Counted from the first letter of the stretch, positions 19,131 to 31,835 are shown. The stretch: 64,000 nucleotides of DNA from Ephemerocybe angulata (GCA_013368325.1 JAACJK010000175.1:1-64000); one strand, 5' to 3'. The notes: generated by a model from the sequence alone, not told the origin. Program-made: numbers and translations.

Positions 19131-22100
19131 ATGTTCTCTTCCTCGTACATTGACGCCCGTTACACCTCTACAACGATGCCTCCGAAGCGCAAGGCTGAAG
19201 TCCTGGGCGAAGATACCAAATCTAACGCGACGGGCGCACGCAAAACTCGCTCCTCAGGCCCCGCATCCCCAGTCAAAGCCGCCACCACATCGAAACAGAC
19301 ACGTTCAGGGCTTGCGATTGCACCGGCTGAACCGAAGAAGAGGGTATACGGGGGGAAGCGTATAACGGGGACGAACAAGCCGACCAAGACAGTTGTCGTA
19401 CCAGACCCCGCTGATGAGAGTGAGGGGGAACTGGTGCAGGAGAAGGTAGCAGTGAAGGTGGTAAAGGCCAAAGCGGCGGGACGGATGACGAGGGGACGGA
19501 CCAAGCCAAATGTGGAGGTGGAAGCTGCCAGTAACTCATCAAAAGAGAACTCACGGAAGCCTGCACGAACGACAGCAACCCGGGGTAGGACGAACGCGAA
19601 CCAGGTGGAGCCTGAAGCGCCGGCAGTCGAGAGTGAAGATGAAGCAGCTGTCCCGGACTCGGCAGCACAACCACCCCCGAAACGACGCAGGACAGCGGCG
19701 ACCTCCTCTACCAAGATAAATGTTGAACCTGCGGTACCTGCCAAGCGCAACACCAGAACGACTGCAACAACCTCGGTCGCTGACCCCGTACCAAGCGCTC
19801 CCGCTGCTAAGCCTCGAGGAAAGCAGCCCAAGGCCAAAACAACTGCCTCAGTAATTATCGAAGCCGAAGGGAGCCTTGAAGATCCCCCAGAAGTCCCTGC
19901 TCCGAAACGACGAGGCCGTCCACCGAAGGGCAAGGAGCCACCTAAGGATCTCGTTGTCGTTCCAGAGCCTCCCGTTCGGAAGACACGAGGAAGACCAGGG
20001 AAGGCTAAAGCCTTAGCACCGCCTATCCCCACAGCTCAGAAAGAGGGCACTGCATCTCCTGAACTTCCCCTGCGGAAACCACGCGGAAGGCAACCTCAAA
20101 CTAAAGCCGCTCCGTCACCAGCACCGGAGAATCAAGATGACTCCGAGTCCGATGCCGAGGCGCCTCCAAGTCCACTTAAGGGACGCGGTAGCGCACGCGC
20201 GGCAACACGCACAACATCCGCAGCCAAACGCCCCCGTTCTACAACTCCAACGCCCTCTGTAAACCCCCTGCCTAGGAAGCGGCAAACCACGGCCAAGTCT
20301 ACTGCACGAGTCCCCACTCCGAGTTCGTTGTTCTCCGCAGAAGATAATGATGATCAGGAAGAGGCTTCTCAGCCCGAGGTTGAGGTACCTCCCAGTCCGA
20401 CGAAGCGGCGAGTCGTCGTCGTTGAAATAGAGCAACCGAAGACTCCGAAACGCAAGCGCGGTGCAGCGAACACGGCTAAGGAACCCGAAACTGTGCCCGA
20501 AACCGACGAAGAACAGGACGAAGAAACGACGACACTCCCATCCTCCCCAATTAAACAGCCAGTATTCCCTACCACACCTTCAAGACATGCTGGTGCACGG
20601 TCTGTACTGACGTCTCCTACCAAGGTTGCCGGTAGTGGCGGTATACTCCCTCCTCATCTAATTCCATGCTTGACTGCCCAAAAGAGGGCGGTACTGCGTG
20701 CTTTGTGCAACCCACCGTCCGGCGCGGCGGTCGCCCTCCCTGATGCTCAGCCTGCGAAGAAGGGAAAGGGGAAGGCCAAAGCAGTGGAAAATGAGGCAGA
20801 AGAAGAATACGATAACACCGCTGCATATGAGCAGCTCAAGGACCTTTTAGAGGGCACAGTATTCCGCAACGAGGGTAACAGCTGCTTGCTGTTAGGTCCG
20901 CGAGGGAGCGGGAAAACGAGAGTTAGTATCTCAAGGCTTGTTCTGCAAAGCATGCACTGATCCCCTCATCAGATATTCGAACGGTGCCTCTCTGAACTCT
21001 CCCAATCCGACTCCAACCCCAAACCCATTGTTATTCGACTCTCCGGGTGGGTTCAATCAAGCGACCGCCTCGCCCTTCGACAAATCGCAATCCAACTGGC
21101 TGAACAAACTGGCAACAGCTACCTTTCCCAGTTCAACGACGAGAACGGTGATGAGCCAAGCCACCAACCCCAGAATAACGACGACAACCCCTTCCTCGAT
21201 GACGATGCCGCTGGTACTTCCAACGAGGCCATCTCCCTCCCTCCCTCATCGCATCTTCCCGCTCTCATCGCCCTCCTGCCCACCCTCAAGCGCCCTACGA
21301 TCGTAATGGTAGACGCCTTCGATCTCTTCGCCTTGCACCCTCGCCAGGCGCTCCTCTACTGCCTCCTTGATACCGTTCAAGCATGTCAATCCTCTAACGG
21401 TAACAAGGGCCTGGCGGTGATCGGCCTCACGAGCCGCGTCGATGTCGTCCAACTCTTGGAGAAACGTGTAAAGAGTCGGTTCAGTGGTCGGATCGTGCGA
21501 GTCTCAAACGTCTCGCGAGAAGAAGGCTGGATACAGATCATGCGTAAATGCCTCTTGCCCCCTTCAGACACCCCCTCCATCACTGATGAAGAGGATGAAG
21601 ACGCCGGGGAGGACTGGTCCTCTCTCTGGGCGGCAGGAGTGGAGAAGTTCCTCTCCGACCCGAGTACCGATAAGATTGTGCGCGAAACCTACGCCATCGT
21701 GCGAGAAGTCCGTCTTCTCGTCCGCCTGCTTACCCCTGTCATCGCGCGCCTGAGCCCCTCCCAACCGTACCCGACCGCCAAACTTCTCCAGGCTGCAGCT
21801 GTCGCCCAACGCGTACGCACCCCACATACCGATCTGCATACCCTCCCATACCCTGCCCTCTGCCTCCTCATCGCGGGTTACCAGAGCGGTGTTAAGGGAC
21901 ATCCGGTGTTCACGTTCGAGATGCTCCTCGAGGCGTTTTTATCGCAGGTGCGAGCGAGTAGCGCGGCGCCTATCCTGCTGCATGGGACGAGCATTGGAAT
22001 GGTCAAGTGTTCGAGAAATGTGATGCTTAGTGTGAGTCCTCTCCTTCCCATCGTCGATTGAAAGCCTGCTTAACGTTCTCTCCCTTTAGGCCTTTGAATC

Positions 22101-22260
22101 TCTTATTGCGTCCCGGATATTTGTGGCGACAGCTGCACCCTCCATCACGACCCCGAAAGAGTATGTTAAGTACCGCTCTGTTATTGAGCGGGAGGATTTG
22201 AAGAGGGGCATAGAGAAGACTGGGCAAGTTAGCTTGAAGAAGTGGTGGAGTAAGGCTTAA
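19131..22260 (+). CDS. ORC4: origin recognition complex subunit 4 with AT-hook N-terminus
   Basis: Exons 19131-20921, 20973-22031 and 22090-22260. The ATG at 19176 (MPPKRKAEVL) is a likelier start than 19131. The C-terminal half matches Orc4: P-loop LLLGPRGSGKTR ends exon 1, then IFERCLSELSQ, VMVDAFDLFALHPRQALLYCL (Walker B region), VIGLTSRVDVVQLLEKRVKSRFS, and a winged-helix-like end. The long basic N-terminus (about 500 residues) has several RGRP/RGR AT-hook-like motifs near residues 227, 262, 284 and 316 and acidic patches. It acts in the nucleus, marking replication origins and loading MCM with Cdc6. The layout recalls fission yeast Orc4, whose AT-hooks bind AT-rich origins. Confidence 0.93.
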
Positions 22261-22468
22261 CTAGCCTTCAACCGCATTTTAGGATATCATACTAGGATTC
22301 AAGGACGATTTTCGAAAACATTGGCTTGTGTTTGTGTGTAGAGTATAACCATGTAATTCTCAACGAGGGCGTATGTGCACGGACATTAGAAAGACCAATA
22401 CAACATCTATTACCAGGGTATAACTCCTGCCCGAAAGGATACAAAATACATAACGAAGTAGGCGAGTC

Positions 22469-23780
22469 TCATTCGCCTTTAGTCCCCTTCCCATCGACCA
22501 TCGTAACGCCCGGACCCCCACCCGCCTTCCACCGTCCCACCACCATGTTGACTCTTACCACCACAAGATCCCTCAGCATTTGAATGCTTGCAGTGACCAC
22601 ATTCAACTTGCTCCCCGCCACCTCATGCCACTCTACTGGCACCTCCCCGACCTCGATGCCCAGCGCCTTCGCGATCAAAAGCAGCTCAACATCGAATATC
22701 CACGTCGGGAGATGTTGTGAGGGGAATATCTGCTGCGCAGCGCTCCTCGAGAACAGCTTGAACCCGCACTGCGTATCTCTGATATGCCCCACTCCGACTA
22801 TACGCAGGATCGTATGCAGCCCGTACATCAGGATATTGCGCAGGAGGGAGCGTTTTACAACGGCTTCGGTCTGCACCAAATGAGCACGACTGCCCACGAC
22901 AACCGCCCTGTCATTCTTGGTGGCCGGTTTGGAAACGAAGGCATCCATGTCTGACCAGAGCGAAGCGAGGTCCTCGATCCGACTCGCGCCGTCCGCGTCG
23001 GCCATGAGTAGCCGCTCACCGCCTGCGTGAAGCATACCATGGCGCACCGCACCTCCTTTTCCGATATTCTTTTCGAGTGTTACAACTTTGATGTCGGTGT
23101 TGGGGTATTTGGTGCGGGCGAGGGAGAGGGCGAAGGAGGATGTAGAGTCCGTCGAGCCGTCGTCTACAATTATGATTTCAAACGTCCGTTTCGAGCCATT
23201 CTGTTTGCGTTTCTTGGCCGAGGCATTCCCATTACCGTTCGGAGACGGGGATGTCTTGCCTGTGCGGATCTTGGACTTGTGCGTCGTGGACGCGTTTTGC
23301 CAGCCTTCACCTTCCAGGTATGAAACCGTCGCGTCGAGCATAGCAGGAAGACGCTCGGTCTCGTTGAAGGCTGGGACAATGATGCTAAGCTCTACGGATG
23401 CTGGATCTTCTAGCTTCGGGAGGGACAACGGCTCTTTGAGGTTGGTTGCCGAAAGGTATGTCAATTCCGAGGGGTGGGTAAGGATTGGTGGGGGTGACCA
23501 GAGTAATAGGAGAGCATAAGCCTAAGCAAGGATTAGTTAAATGCGCACAGGAATTTGAAGAGAATGAATGAGGTCAGTACAGGATGTCTTGCACCCTGGC
23601 CCGAGGTTTTCGTCCTCACCGCAGCGCAACCCAGCAAGCCGGGGCCTGCAGCTCGAAGAACAAGGATGAAGGGGCTATCATCACGGGTAGAATAAAGTAG
23701 CAGCGCAGACTCACCAAGACCAATCCAACGCCGAGGGCCAGTGTTCCGCCATAGATTAGAGTGCTTCCGTCGATTGACAT
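22469..23780 (-). CDS. ALG5: dolichyl-phosphate beta-glucosyltransferase
   Basis: Exon 1 (23780-23715) encodes MSIDGSTLIYGGTLALGVGL, part of an N-terminal membrane anchor that continues into exon 2 (23521-22469); 372 residues in all. It is a GT2-family enzyme transferring glucose from UDP-glucose to dolichyl phosphate at the ER membrane, making the donor for N-glycan glucosylation. It shows LSIIVPAFNETERLP, FEIIIVDDGSTD, the DAD metal motif (LLMADADGASR), DTQCGFKLF and FDVELL. A Ser/Asn/Lys-rich insert lies at about residues 95-125. It is convergent with ORC4, 208 bp away. Confidence 0.93.
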
Positions 23781-24224
23781 TGTGATGTATGTCTTTCGGA
23801 GCGGAATAGGAGGGTCGGTGAAAGAGAGTCGTCAAGCGTACGTGTCACTGTCGCCGATAATTCTATAAATTCCCTGTATCAGCATCGCCCTGGAAAATCA
23901 CCGCAAGCGCGCTACGACGGGTATATTAACCCGCCCAGATTGAACCCGGCTTCAACTCACCGTACCATGAACGACGCCCTCGACGCGCAGAAACACTAGC
24001 TGCTGAGCCAACCACTCTATCCTTCACCTTGCTCCTCGATGCAAAGCTCGGACCGCGGGCAAAAGGTATGGGGAGGAAGAGAAACACAGGATATGACACG
24101 TTCCATGACCACGTCGTCGGTTTCGGAACGTGGTGCGAGGAAATACTTCGATCGTGGGAACTCTTTGCGGCAAAGCCGGATCTGCCCTCGGCAGGCCAAC
24201 GACAGTGCCGACAAAAAGGTTGGA

Positions 24225-24313
24225 TGCATCAAGAGGGAATCGAACCCCCGGCGGGTCGAAACTATGTGTTTCGACGATGGCAACGACCCAGGTTACCACT
24301 ACCCCATTGATGC
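24225..24313 (-). tRNA. tRNA-Gly (GCC) with 18 nt intron
   Basis: The acceptor arms GCATCAA and TTGATGC pair. The anticodon stem GGTCG/CGACC encloses TTGCCA plus a T, giving anticodon GCC. An 18 nt intron at 24277-24260 lies one base 3' of the anticodon, the standard eukaryotic place. The T arm is GGGGG-TTCGATT-CCCTC, with one G-T pair. It is nearly identical to the two copies near 46.2-46.5 kb. Confidence 0.93.
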
Positions 24314-24479
24314 GATACATTAGACGCCCAACGGGCGCTCGAGCGGACCTCGAGGAGAGGATCTGTGGGCGAGAACATGTTGTTCCGGCACGGGGCCAGC
24401 CCGGCGCGCCCAAATGACAGGACGCCACTGCCCCACGTTGTCTACCTTTACCGCTGACCACCATCTCGAGCCCAATACC

Positions 24480-26999
24480 ATGTCCAACCAACGCAGGTCC
24501 TTTCTGAGGTCCCTGTTTTGCCTCGGCGACAAGGGTATAGTCAACGAATCCTCTCTACTGATCCCTGCGGTAACAGTGCTGCCTCCGCCCAGCGGGCGCT
24601 TAAATGGAGAACAGGCCCCTATGTTAGGAGGAACCAAGATAGAGGCGAAATCGCTGGACTCACAGCCTACGGAAAACCTTGTGCCCTACCATGGACAACC
24701 TGCATCGCTTTCTGCACCAAACATTCCCGCCGATCCCAACTCTCGTCCCGGCACCCCAGGCTTTCCCCGACTCAGCCCCCATTCCCAATCCCAACCTTAC
24801 AATCATCCTCCATCTTGGAACCCACATTCATTTCCACCCTCGCACTCTGCGCCGCCAACACCTGAACGCCAATATGCCGAGCCTCAAATCCACACAACAG
24901 GGGCGGAGGCATGGGCTGAACAGAGCCTTCATACACCACGGACGCCTCCTATTCAACTATCGGCGCACCCATCGCGCAACTCCCAACAAGGACCATACCC
25001 ATCCTCGTTCGACTCAGAGCAGCTGTCGTACATGACTCCAAGTTCATCCTCCAGCCCCAATAGTCCACCCCATATTTCCCAGCGGTTCTTCGACAACGCA
25101 ACAGGGTTTAAACTTAATAATTTCGAGTATCATAACCACAATTACTCAGATGGGCCGAAGCCAACAGTCACTGACGGTACGGGGCTCTTCGCTGTATATT
25201 CTTCCTGACACTCAGTCTTGGCGTTATGTATAGGTTGGAAGCTGTTGATCGAGAACACAGCTCCAAATGCTCTCCTCAACTCAGACGCCCGGCACGACCC
25301 TCCAAGGTGTGACGAAGATACCCGAACCGAGGTCACGAACGAAATTCTGGCCTGGGTCCAGGACCGAACGGCTCCCCAGCGCCTCCTTTGCATGACGGGC
25401 GCCGCTGGTGCAGGAAAATCGGCGCTCCAGCAGACGATAGCTGAGCGTTGCACAAGACTTGGGATTATGGCCTCGTGTTTCTTCTTTAGTGCCACAGATG
25501 GGACGAGGCACAACATTACCAAGCTAGTACCCACGATTGCCTATCAGCTGGGCTTGAAGAACCTCGCCCTCCGTCGATCAATCGCCGCCGTGGTGGAGGA
25601 CGACCCACTCATCTTCTGGCAAAATCTTAGAGCACAGTTAGAGAGGCTGATCGTGGGCCCCGTCTCCCAGCTCCCCCCATCCGACTTCGCCTCATTTCCA
25701 TACGCCCTTTTCATCGACGGGCTGGACGAATGTCTGGATGAACGTCGCCAACGAGAGCTGCTCGTTGCTATACAAGCATCTCTCCTCAACGATCGAACAC
25801 CTTTCCGTATCTTCATCGCAAGCCGGCCTGAATTACCCATCTTCGAGGCCCTCCGACCCGGCGGACATTTGTACAAGGTCGCGTACCATCTCCGCCTCAG
25901 CGATGACTACGATGCGACGGGCGATATCCGACGCACGCTGCAGCGAAGACTCACCGAACTCGGCGAGAGGAGGGGCTTGAGTCCGGACTGGTTTAGCGAG
26001 GCAGAAATCGAGGTCATCGTTGCTGCTGCCTCAGGGCAATACGTTTACGCCACTACAGCCATCCGCTACCTTTCAGATTCTCGTGGCTCTCCCGTGGACA
26101 GGCTTCGCCACATTCTGTCGTGGGTACCGGGGAATCAAAAGGGGAAGGGTACACTGGCCTCGCTGGACCTTCTCTACACCAATATCCTGACAAGGGCAAA
26201 AGAAGCATATGAAGCCGCTGATAGCGACCAGACCGACTTCATGATGATCCTACGAGGATACCTCTACATTGGTGGCTACGTCCTGCCAAAGATGAGCGAG
26301 TTTGATCGTGTCCTCGACTTGGAGGAAGGCACTCACGATCTCATTCTCTGTGACCTACGCTCCCTCATAACTGTAAAAGACGAGAAAGACATCGGGGCCA
26401 TCAATACTTCCGGTGCTCTTACCTTCTATCACAAGTCATTCAAGGACTTTCTAGGTTCTGAAGCCCGGTGCGGAGACATGTATATTCCAAGGGAGGCGAT
26501 TCAAACGTTCATCTCCATCCGTGGACACCGCATGTTGAGCAAGTGGGACAAATCTACACGTGCGTTACCGCACTTTATGCTAACTCTTTTCCATCTTGAT
26601 GTTGACCACATCCAACATAGTCATAACTGCTTTAGAAGATTCGGCCACTGACGCAAATACGTCCCTAATGATTGTGAGGGGAACTCTCAAGCACGTAATC
26701 AGCACAAAGCCTCCTCCCAATGAGACAGTCGATGCATTTATCCTCTTCGCCAATAATGCTGGTCTGGAGGAGAATATAGGGCTTAGGTTTACTGGCTCTA
26801 GCCATGGAACAACTCGGATGGACTCCCAATGGGATTCATTGCGGGATCACCTTCTCCCCTATGTCAAGGTAGGTGTGAATCGCTACTCTAGCCCCCGCCG
26901 ACGGCTGCCCTGGTCCTAACATGCACTTATCTTTAAACCTACTAGGCAAAGGACCCACAGCTCGCTACTAGACTCACCCCACCAACCAGGAGAGTTTGA
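24480..26999 (+). CDS. NACHT-type STAND NTPase (fungal NLR-like), intact
   Basis: Exons 24480-25176, 25234-26559, 26621-26868 and 26946-26999 give 774 residues. It starts MSNQRRSFLRSLFCLG, followed by a Pro/Ser-rich linker. A short motif GFKLNNFEYHN sits just before the NACHT domain. Walker A is GAAGAGKSALQQT, Walker B LFIDGLDEC; later come EALRPGG and a helical region with FYHKSFKDFL. No WD40, ankyrin or TPR repeats follow, so it is short for the family. Such proteins are thought to act in non-self recognition or cell death in fungi; that role is inferred here. It is the paralogue of the broken gene at 15064-17556. Confidence 0.88.
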
Positions 27000-27109
27000 A
27001 TGGATTTGCCGATTCGAATCTCAAATACAAGCAGTGAAATTCGTTATGTCTAGTCAGGGCGGTGTCCGATAAATACATGTATGGGGCTCTAAGAATCAGG
27101 GCCATTATG

Positions 27110-28173
27110 CTAGAATCTGGGTGCTGTTATTGAATAATCCCGCTTCGCTCGTGGGCCTCTCAGAGCCAACAACGACGTACTCGGAGCCCTAAATGCAAAC
27201 CGATAGCCATTTGGTATACTCGCATTTGGAGCCGTGTTATGCTTCACCCGCAACGGTTTGGGCGTCTGCAAGTTCATAACCGTATCCGAGCTATCCCTCT
27301 GCACCCCCTTTCCCTTGATGTCCATGCTCATCGGTGTATTGGGCAAGTATGCCGAGGGTCCAGCAATGGAGTTCGCGTGCGAGACGTGCGCCATAATCGT
27401 GCCCAAGTCGTCGTTTACATTCTCGTCGTTCTCCACCATCGTTCGTCTCCGCTTTCCCAGGACAGGGCTGTCGTCGATATTTGCGGCCTCGCCCTCGTCC
27501 TTCTTCCTGAGTCGGTCCTCGGTCTCGGCGAGCCGGGCCTCCAGAAGTTGTATCCGCGCCTCAAAGTTCTTCTTCTCCTCTGCGTGTTCGCGCTTCATCC
27601 GGTCCGCCTTGCGCCTGTAGTGTTCGGCATGGCGGTCGGAGGTCAAGACACGGTCCTCGAGGTTCGTTTTAGAGAGGCGGAGGGTCTCCGCTATTTGCTT
27701 ATATTGATCTCGTTCCTTTCGTAGGTCTTCTTCTGTCTGCCATGATGAGAGGTGAATGCGGCGCATGGGCTGGTTGACAAATGAGCGGAATTTCTTAGGG
27801 AGTGCATTGATCTGGGAATGGAGGGGTTAGGCATGAGACTTGAGCGTATGGGTTAGCTCAAAGGGAACGTACGTCGGGAATGACTAGAGACCGTGAAGTG
27901 GGTATTTGGATCAGGATGCGAACACTGGGTTGACTACTTGGCACTCACACAAGTTGAAGTCTTGCTGGCACGTTGCGAGAGGACAACGAGCTGTGAACTT
28001 GAGCTTGTCGGAGCTCATGGAATGGTTTCCGATACAGGCTGAGCAGTACACATGGCCTATTCATCCAAGGTTTAGACCGTTTCATAGCGCATCGAGAATT
28101 GAAGGGACTGACCGCATGGAATCGCAACAGGCTCCTTCAAGTCCTTCAAGCATATTGGACAATGGCCCGCCAT
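27110..28173 (-). CDS. RING-finger coiled-coil protein, probable E3 ubiquitin ligase
   Basis: Exons 28173-28113, 28056-27949, 27883-27873 (an 11 nt micro-exon) and 27811-27110; 293 residues. The N-terminal RING is C-P-I-C...CGH-V-Y-C-x2-C...RCP-x3-C at residues 5-50 (C3HC4). A long charged coiled coil at about residues 80-165 follows, then a low-complexity tail with a KRRR patch. Substrate unknown. The RING is split by intron 1, so single-frame reading misses it. Confidence 0.85.
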
Positions 28174-28599
28174 AATCAATTCCTAAGATACACGTTACAA
28201 AAGAGGGTGGGTGTAGAGAGCGAGAAGGTCAAGAGAAGGTCACTACAAAGCAAAACGAGGAGAAGAAGGGAGAAAGCAACCGGCATCGGAGTCGATGTCA
28301 ACAGGTCCCGACCGAGTTCAACATCCGACCAAATGGAGAAGGAAGTTCCCGGTAGCCATCAAATCAAAGCAACACCAAATAAGCGCCCTAGGAGCGAGCG
28401 CCTAACGCATTCTTCCGATGCAGGAACGAGTTGAGGCGCCGTCGTGCCCTTCATCACATACGGAATCATCCAAGACATACTAATACGTCGAGCTATAATG
28501 GTCTTATCACACCTTCCATGCAAAATGATGGGCCCGGATAATTCTAACCGTGGTGTAAATGAATGTCGACAATCCGGGAAGCTTAACATAGATGGATCT

Positions 28600-30276
28600 C
28601 TAGAACCTCCCCAGTGAGATAACCATACCTTTGATATCCACTCTTTCTTTCCTGAGTCTCCCAATAACGTCGAAATCCCTAACTCCGCGCGTCTGAATGA
28701 CCCTCACGTTTTGCAGGGCTGAGGGGCAAACGAGTTCTCTTCGGGCTTTGATGAACTGGAACACCGCTTCGTCGTGAATACTCCCACCGACTACACCGAT
28801 AGAGCCGTTTTGGAGGTTATAGATAGATATATCGCGTAATCTTGGGCAAATGCAGTTCACTTTGGTGAGGGGATATGTCGTGTGCGGTGTAGGCTCGACG
28901 GTTGGCGTGAGCCTCGAAAGCAGCGTGTCGTCCAGGAACGGACTAGGGGTATCCTCGCGCGGTTGGTCCGATAGCTCTAGTGTGTCAAGCTGAGGGCAGG
29001 ACTCGAGGGCTAACACTAACTCCTCTACCGTTATGTTGGAGCTCCGGATGCATAGTTGACGGAGGGTGGGGCCATACTCTTGAGTGATCTTCCCCAAAAG
29101 CTCGCCATTGAGAAGGATGTCGAGCGACAAGCTCTCGAGAGCAGGCAGGTCCAATTTTGAGAAGAACCTTGCCGTGTGGTCGAAGTTCTTTCGCTTGCAG
29201 TCCGAAACCTTGAGGTACGCCAAGTGCGGACACGTTACGACCCCGTCCGTCCTCCGTATCGAATCCGATTTCGCAAAAGATATGCAACATCGGACCAATG
29301 ACTCGCAGCGTTGCATCAAATCCAGAGCTGATTGTCCGCAGATGAGCAGACCCGCGGTATCTAGCTCCGTAAGGTTGGACCACTGAATCGGCAACGCAAG
29401 GATCTGGCTCATAGTCAAGCGGACCAGCCGTACTCCACGGATCCAAGGTGCACTGAGGAGGCCGTCTGTCGGGCTGAACGGGCTGAATGGGTAGTCGCGG
29501 ATGGAGGGGACGATATGGACGTATTCGAGGTTGGGCGTGGAGGACCGAGGAATGTTCAGGAAGATCTTCATGACCCGCATTGATATGTGCAATAGTGCCA
29601 GGCGTTTCCACGAGGTCGAAGATGCGAGGATGGTGTTAATGAAGACCGCCAACGACTCTGCCTCCTCCTCCGATTCCAGACCGGCGCTATAGGAGTCGTC
29701 GCGGATGGAAAGCGATAAGAGGTGGTTTCCAGCCCGGGCAAGATAGAGGGAGATGATGTTTTGGACGTGGGCAGACACCTGGGGCGGATCGAGCTTCCAG
29801 CAGTACACCCTGCGGTTCGGGTAGACGATATGCGGACTTGTCCACAACTCACGTGTCTCCAGAGCAACTTGACGCCAGCTCCTGCAGACATAGGTGAGGA
29901 GTAGGGGTGGGGATTTTGGAGAGGTGTAAGAGTTGTCCAGACAGTGGAGGAAGATGATTCGAAGGACGTCGATAGGTACAGCTCGCATCGGCGTCAAAAG
30001 CTTTTCGTGTTGCTCCGTTGATCGAAGGAGTTGCTCCCGTCGGCAGGACAATACTTGGAGCCGTTCGTTTAAGTCCTCTTGTAATGACCCTGAGACGGGT
30101 GGGAGTAGTTTCACTTGAGGGATGTGAGCTTTCATACAATGGCGCAGCTTGGCTATGATGTTGTCGACCGCGGTTATGGCGATGTGCGATCGTCGTAAAA
30201 GGTTCTCGATTTCCGACCGTTCGAGGTCCGACGGGACATAGTTAGTATCCAAGTAAACGCTGAAGGGGGTCTTCAT
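28600..30276 (-). CDS. F-box protein with degenerate leucine-rich tail
   Basis: Single exon, 558 residues, starting MKTPFSVYLDTNY; the upstream in-frame codon at 30303 is TTG, not ATG. An N-terminal helical segment precedes the F-box: VPIDVLRIIFLHCLDN...LLLTYVCRSWRQVALETRELW, about residues 100-150. The rest consists of irregular leucine-rich segments typical of agaricomycete F-box families. F-box proteins recruit substrates to SCF ubiquitin ligases through Skp1; the target is unknown. Confidence 0.88.
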   Translation of the reverse strand: MKTPFSVYLDTNYVPSDLERSEIENLLRRSHIAITAVDNIIAKLRHCMKAHIPQVKLLPPVSGSLQEDLNERLQVLSCRREQLLRSTEQHEKLLTPMRAVPIDVLRIIFLHCLDNSYTSPKSPPLLLTYVCRSWRQVALETRELWTSPHIVYPNRRVYCWKLDPPQVSAHVQNIISLYLARAGNHLLSLSIRDDSYSAGLESEEEAESLAVFINTILASSTSWKRLALLHISMRVMKIFLNIPRSSTPNLEYVHIVPSIRDYPFSPFSPTDGLLSAPWIRGVRLVRLTMSQILALPIQWSNLTELDTAGLLICGQSALDLMQRCESLVRCCISFAKSDSIRRTDGVVTCPHLAYLKVSDCKRKNFDHTARFFSKLDLPALESLSLDILLNGELLGKITQEYGPTLRQLCIRSSNITVEELVLALESCPQLDTLELSDQPREDTPSPFLDDTLLSRLTPTVEPTPHTTYPLTKVNCICPRLRDISIYNLQNGSIGVVGGSIHDEAVFQFIKARRELVCPSALQNVRVIQTRGVRDFDVIGRLRKERVDIKGMVISLGRF

Positions 30277-30874
30277 GAAGAGGAGCGAGTTTCCGCTGCT
30301 CAATTGGGTAGTGACTGAACAAGGTTAAGGTACGAAGTCGCAAGGCGGAAACATGCGGACCCACAATTCATATAAAACTCTGGGCAATTATTCCATTCGC
30401 CGCATGACACCATTGGATTCCACCGGGTCGAAAAGAAAGCCTTGTATAAAATGTATCGCTCTTGATCTCGAGAACCAATTAGGGGGGCTCTTGAGGTAGT
30501 CAATAAGAGTTCACACCACTGAAACCATCCCAGATATTTGAACCCCGCTGCTTGCTCTTAGCAAATCCCCCACCACCGACATTTCAACGTTTCCTTGGAT
30601 CCGATCCTATGTCTACACAGTGTCGCTTCGTGATGTGGTTGGCCTTCAGCTCTGGCTGTGTATGGGCTTCGCATGCCGCATATGCCGTTCCCGTGTAACG
30701 TCGATAAATTGAAGCCTCCTGAAGGGATTAGGAGGTGGGAAGGGCTGAAACTCGAGACACACCATCCAGAGGATCGCGATGCCCCAACCACAAGTTCATG
30801 ATCTGCCATCGGTCCATAATGGCGGCCGAAGGTGAGGAAAAGCCATCTCCCTGCGGCGTTGATGCCGAAGCATC
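30277..30874. other. intergenic, no gene seen
   Basis: About 600 bp between the start of an F-box gene and the stop of the next gene. Short frames here lack codon structure and family signals. Confidence 0.5.
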
Positions 30875-31835
30875 TCAGATAGTATGCACAGTCACCGGCT
30901 CTGACATGGGAATCTCCTCGCCCAAGTCCTCTACATCTTCCCCACCGAAGCCCCCAAGGAAGTCCAGGGTAGCAGTGAAGATTGCGTCAAACCCATCCAA
31001 CAGCCCCATCTTATCCAGCAAGCCCGTCAGGTCATTCGAGTCGTCCCGAGCGCCAGGTTGAACCGCGATATTCTCATTCAGAAGCCAATCCTCCACCGCA
31101 CTCTCTCCTCCAAGGAGTAAGCTCTTGAGGCGAGTTATGTCGGTTTGACTTGGGAGGGTAGTCTTCCTGCCTTCGGATTCGTGTTCATCATGACCATTTG
31201 AGGCCCTGCCCTCCGGTTCGGAATCGTTCTTTGAAGGCGGTTCTGCAGTTACATGATGAAGGTCCACAAAACCAGATCCTTCTGCACTTTCCGGGACCCA
31301 AGCCAGACCTTGAAGCACAGCTAGCCATGCCTGATCGAGGTCGTCTAAGAAGTCTAGGAGATCTCGTAAGACACCCCGAACTTGATAGAGATCGATTCGG
31401 GCTTCCGGGAGTGGTGGTGGGTCGGAGTCAAGGGTGTCTGAAGTGGAGGTGGGTTTGAAGAGGCCGTACTTTGGGATATCTGACAGCACATCTCCTGTAA
31501 GGCGCAAGAGATAGAAGGTACGCAGAGAAGTGGATGGGTCAATGGGTGGTATTTGGAGAATGAGGGCCATGAGGTGTCGAGCTTCCTCCAGATACTGTGG
31601 CAGAGTTCTTAGAGTAGATGAGGCTTCTGCCCTGCGATTCAGAGTAAGTACGCAGACCCGATAGAATCTAATAACTCACACACCTTTTCCTGAAGTTCCT
31701 TGCACATTCCGTAAATCTGTCGTCCAGGTAGCTGACGAGCCTTCGTTCCTGCCCCGACGTTAAGGCGCGAGTTCGAGTGGACCTGGCGCTTTCGTCGACA
31801 TCCATTGGTGAGTGTGTGTTGTCTTCAATGTCCAT
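30875..31835 (-). CDS. hypothetical protein, acidic C-terminus
   Basis: Exons 31835-31684 and 31631-30875 give 302 residues starting MDIEDNTHSPMDVDES. A helical first half (RLVSYLDDRFTECARNF, then LPQYLEEARHLMALILQ) is followed by a charged linker and an acidic end with GLLDGFDAIF. I do not recognise the family. The clean splice and the conserved-looking first 130 residues argue for a real gene. Divergent from the coiled-coil gene at 32286. Confidence 0.72.

Noticed and set aside
19160..20032. 290-codon open frame antisense to ORC4
   Set aside because: A mirror of the repetitive basic ORC4 N-terminus; composition is the reverse of Lys/Arg/Pro codons and it has no family features.
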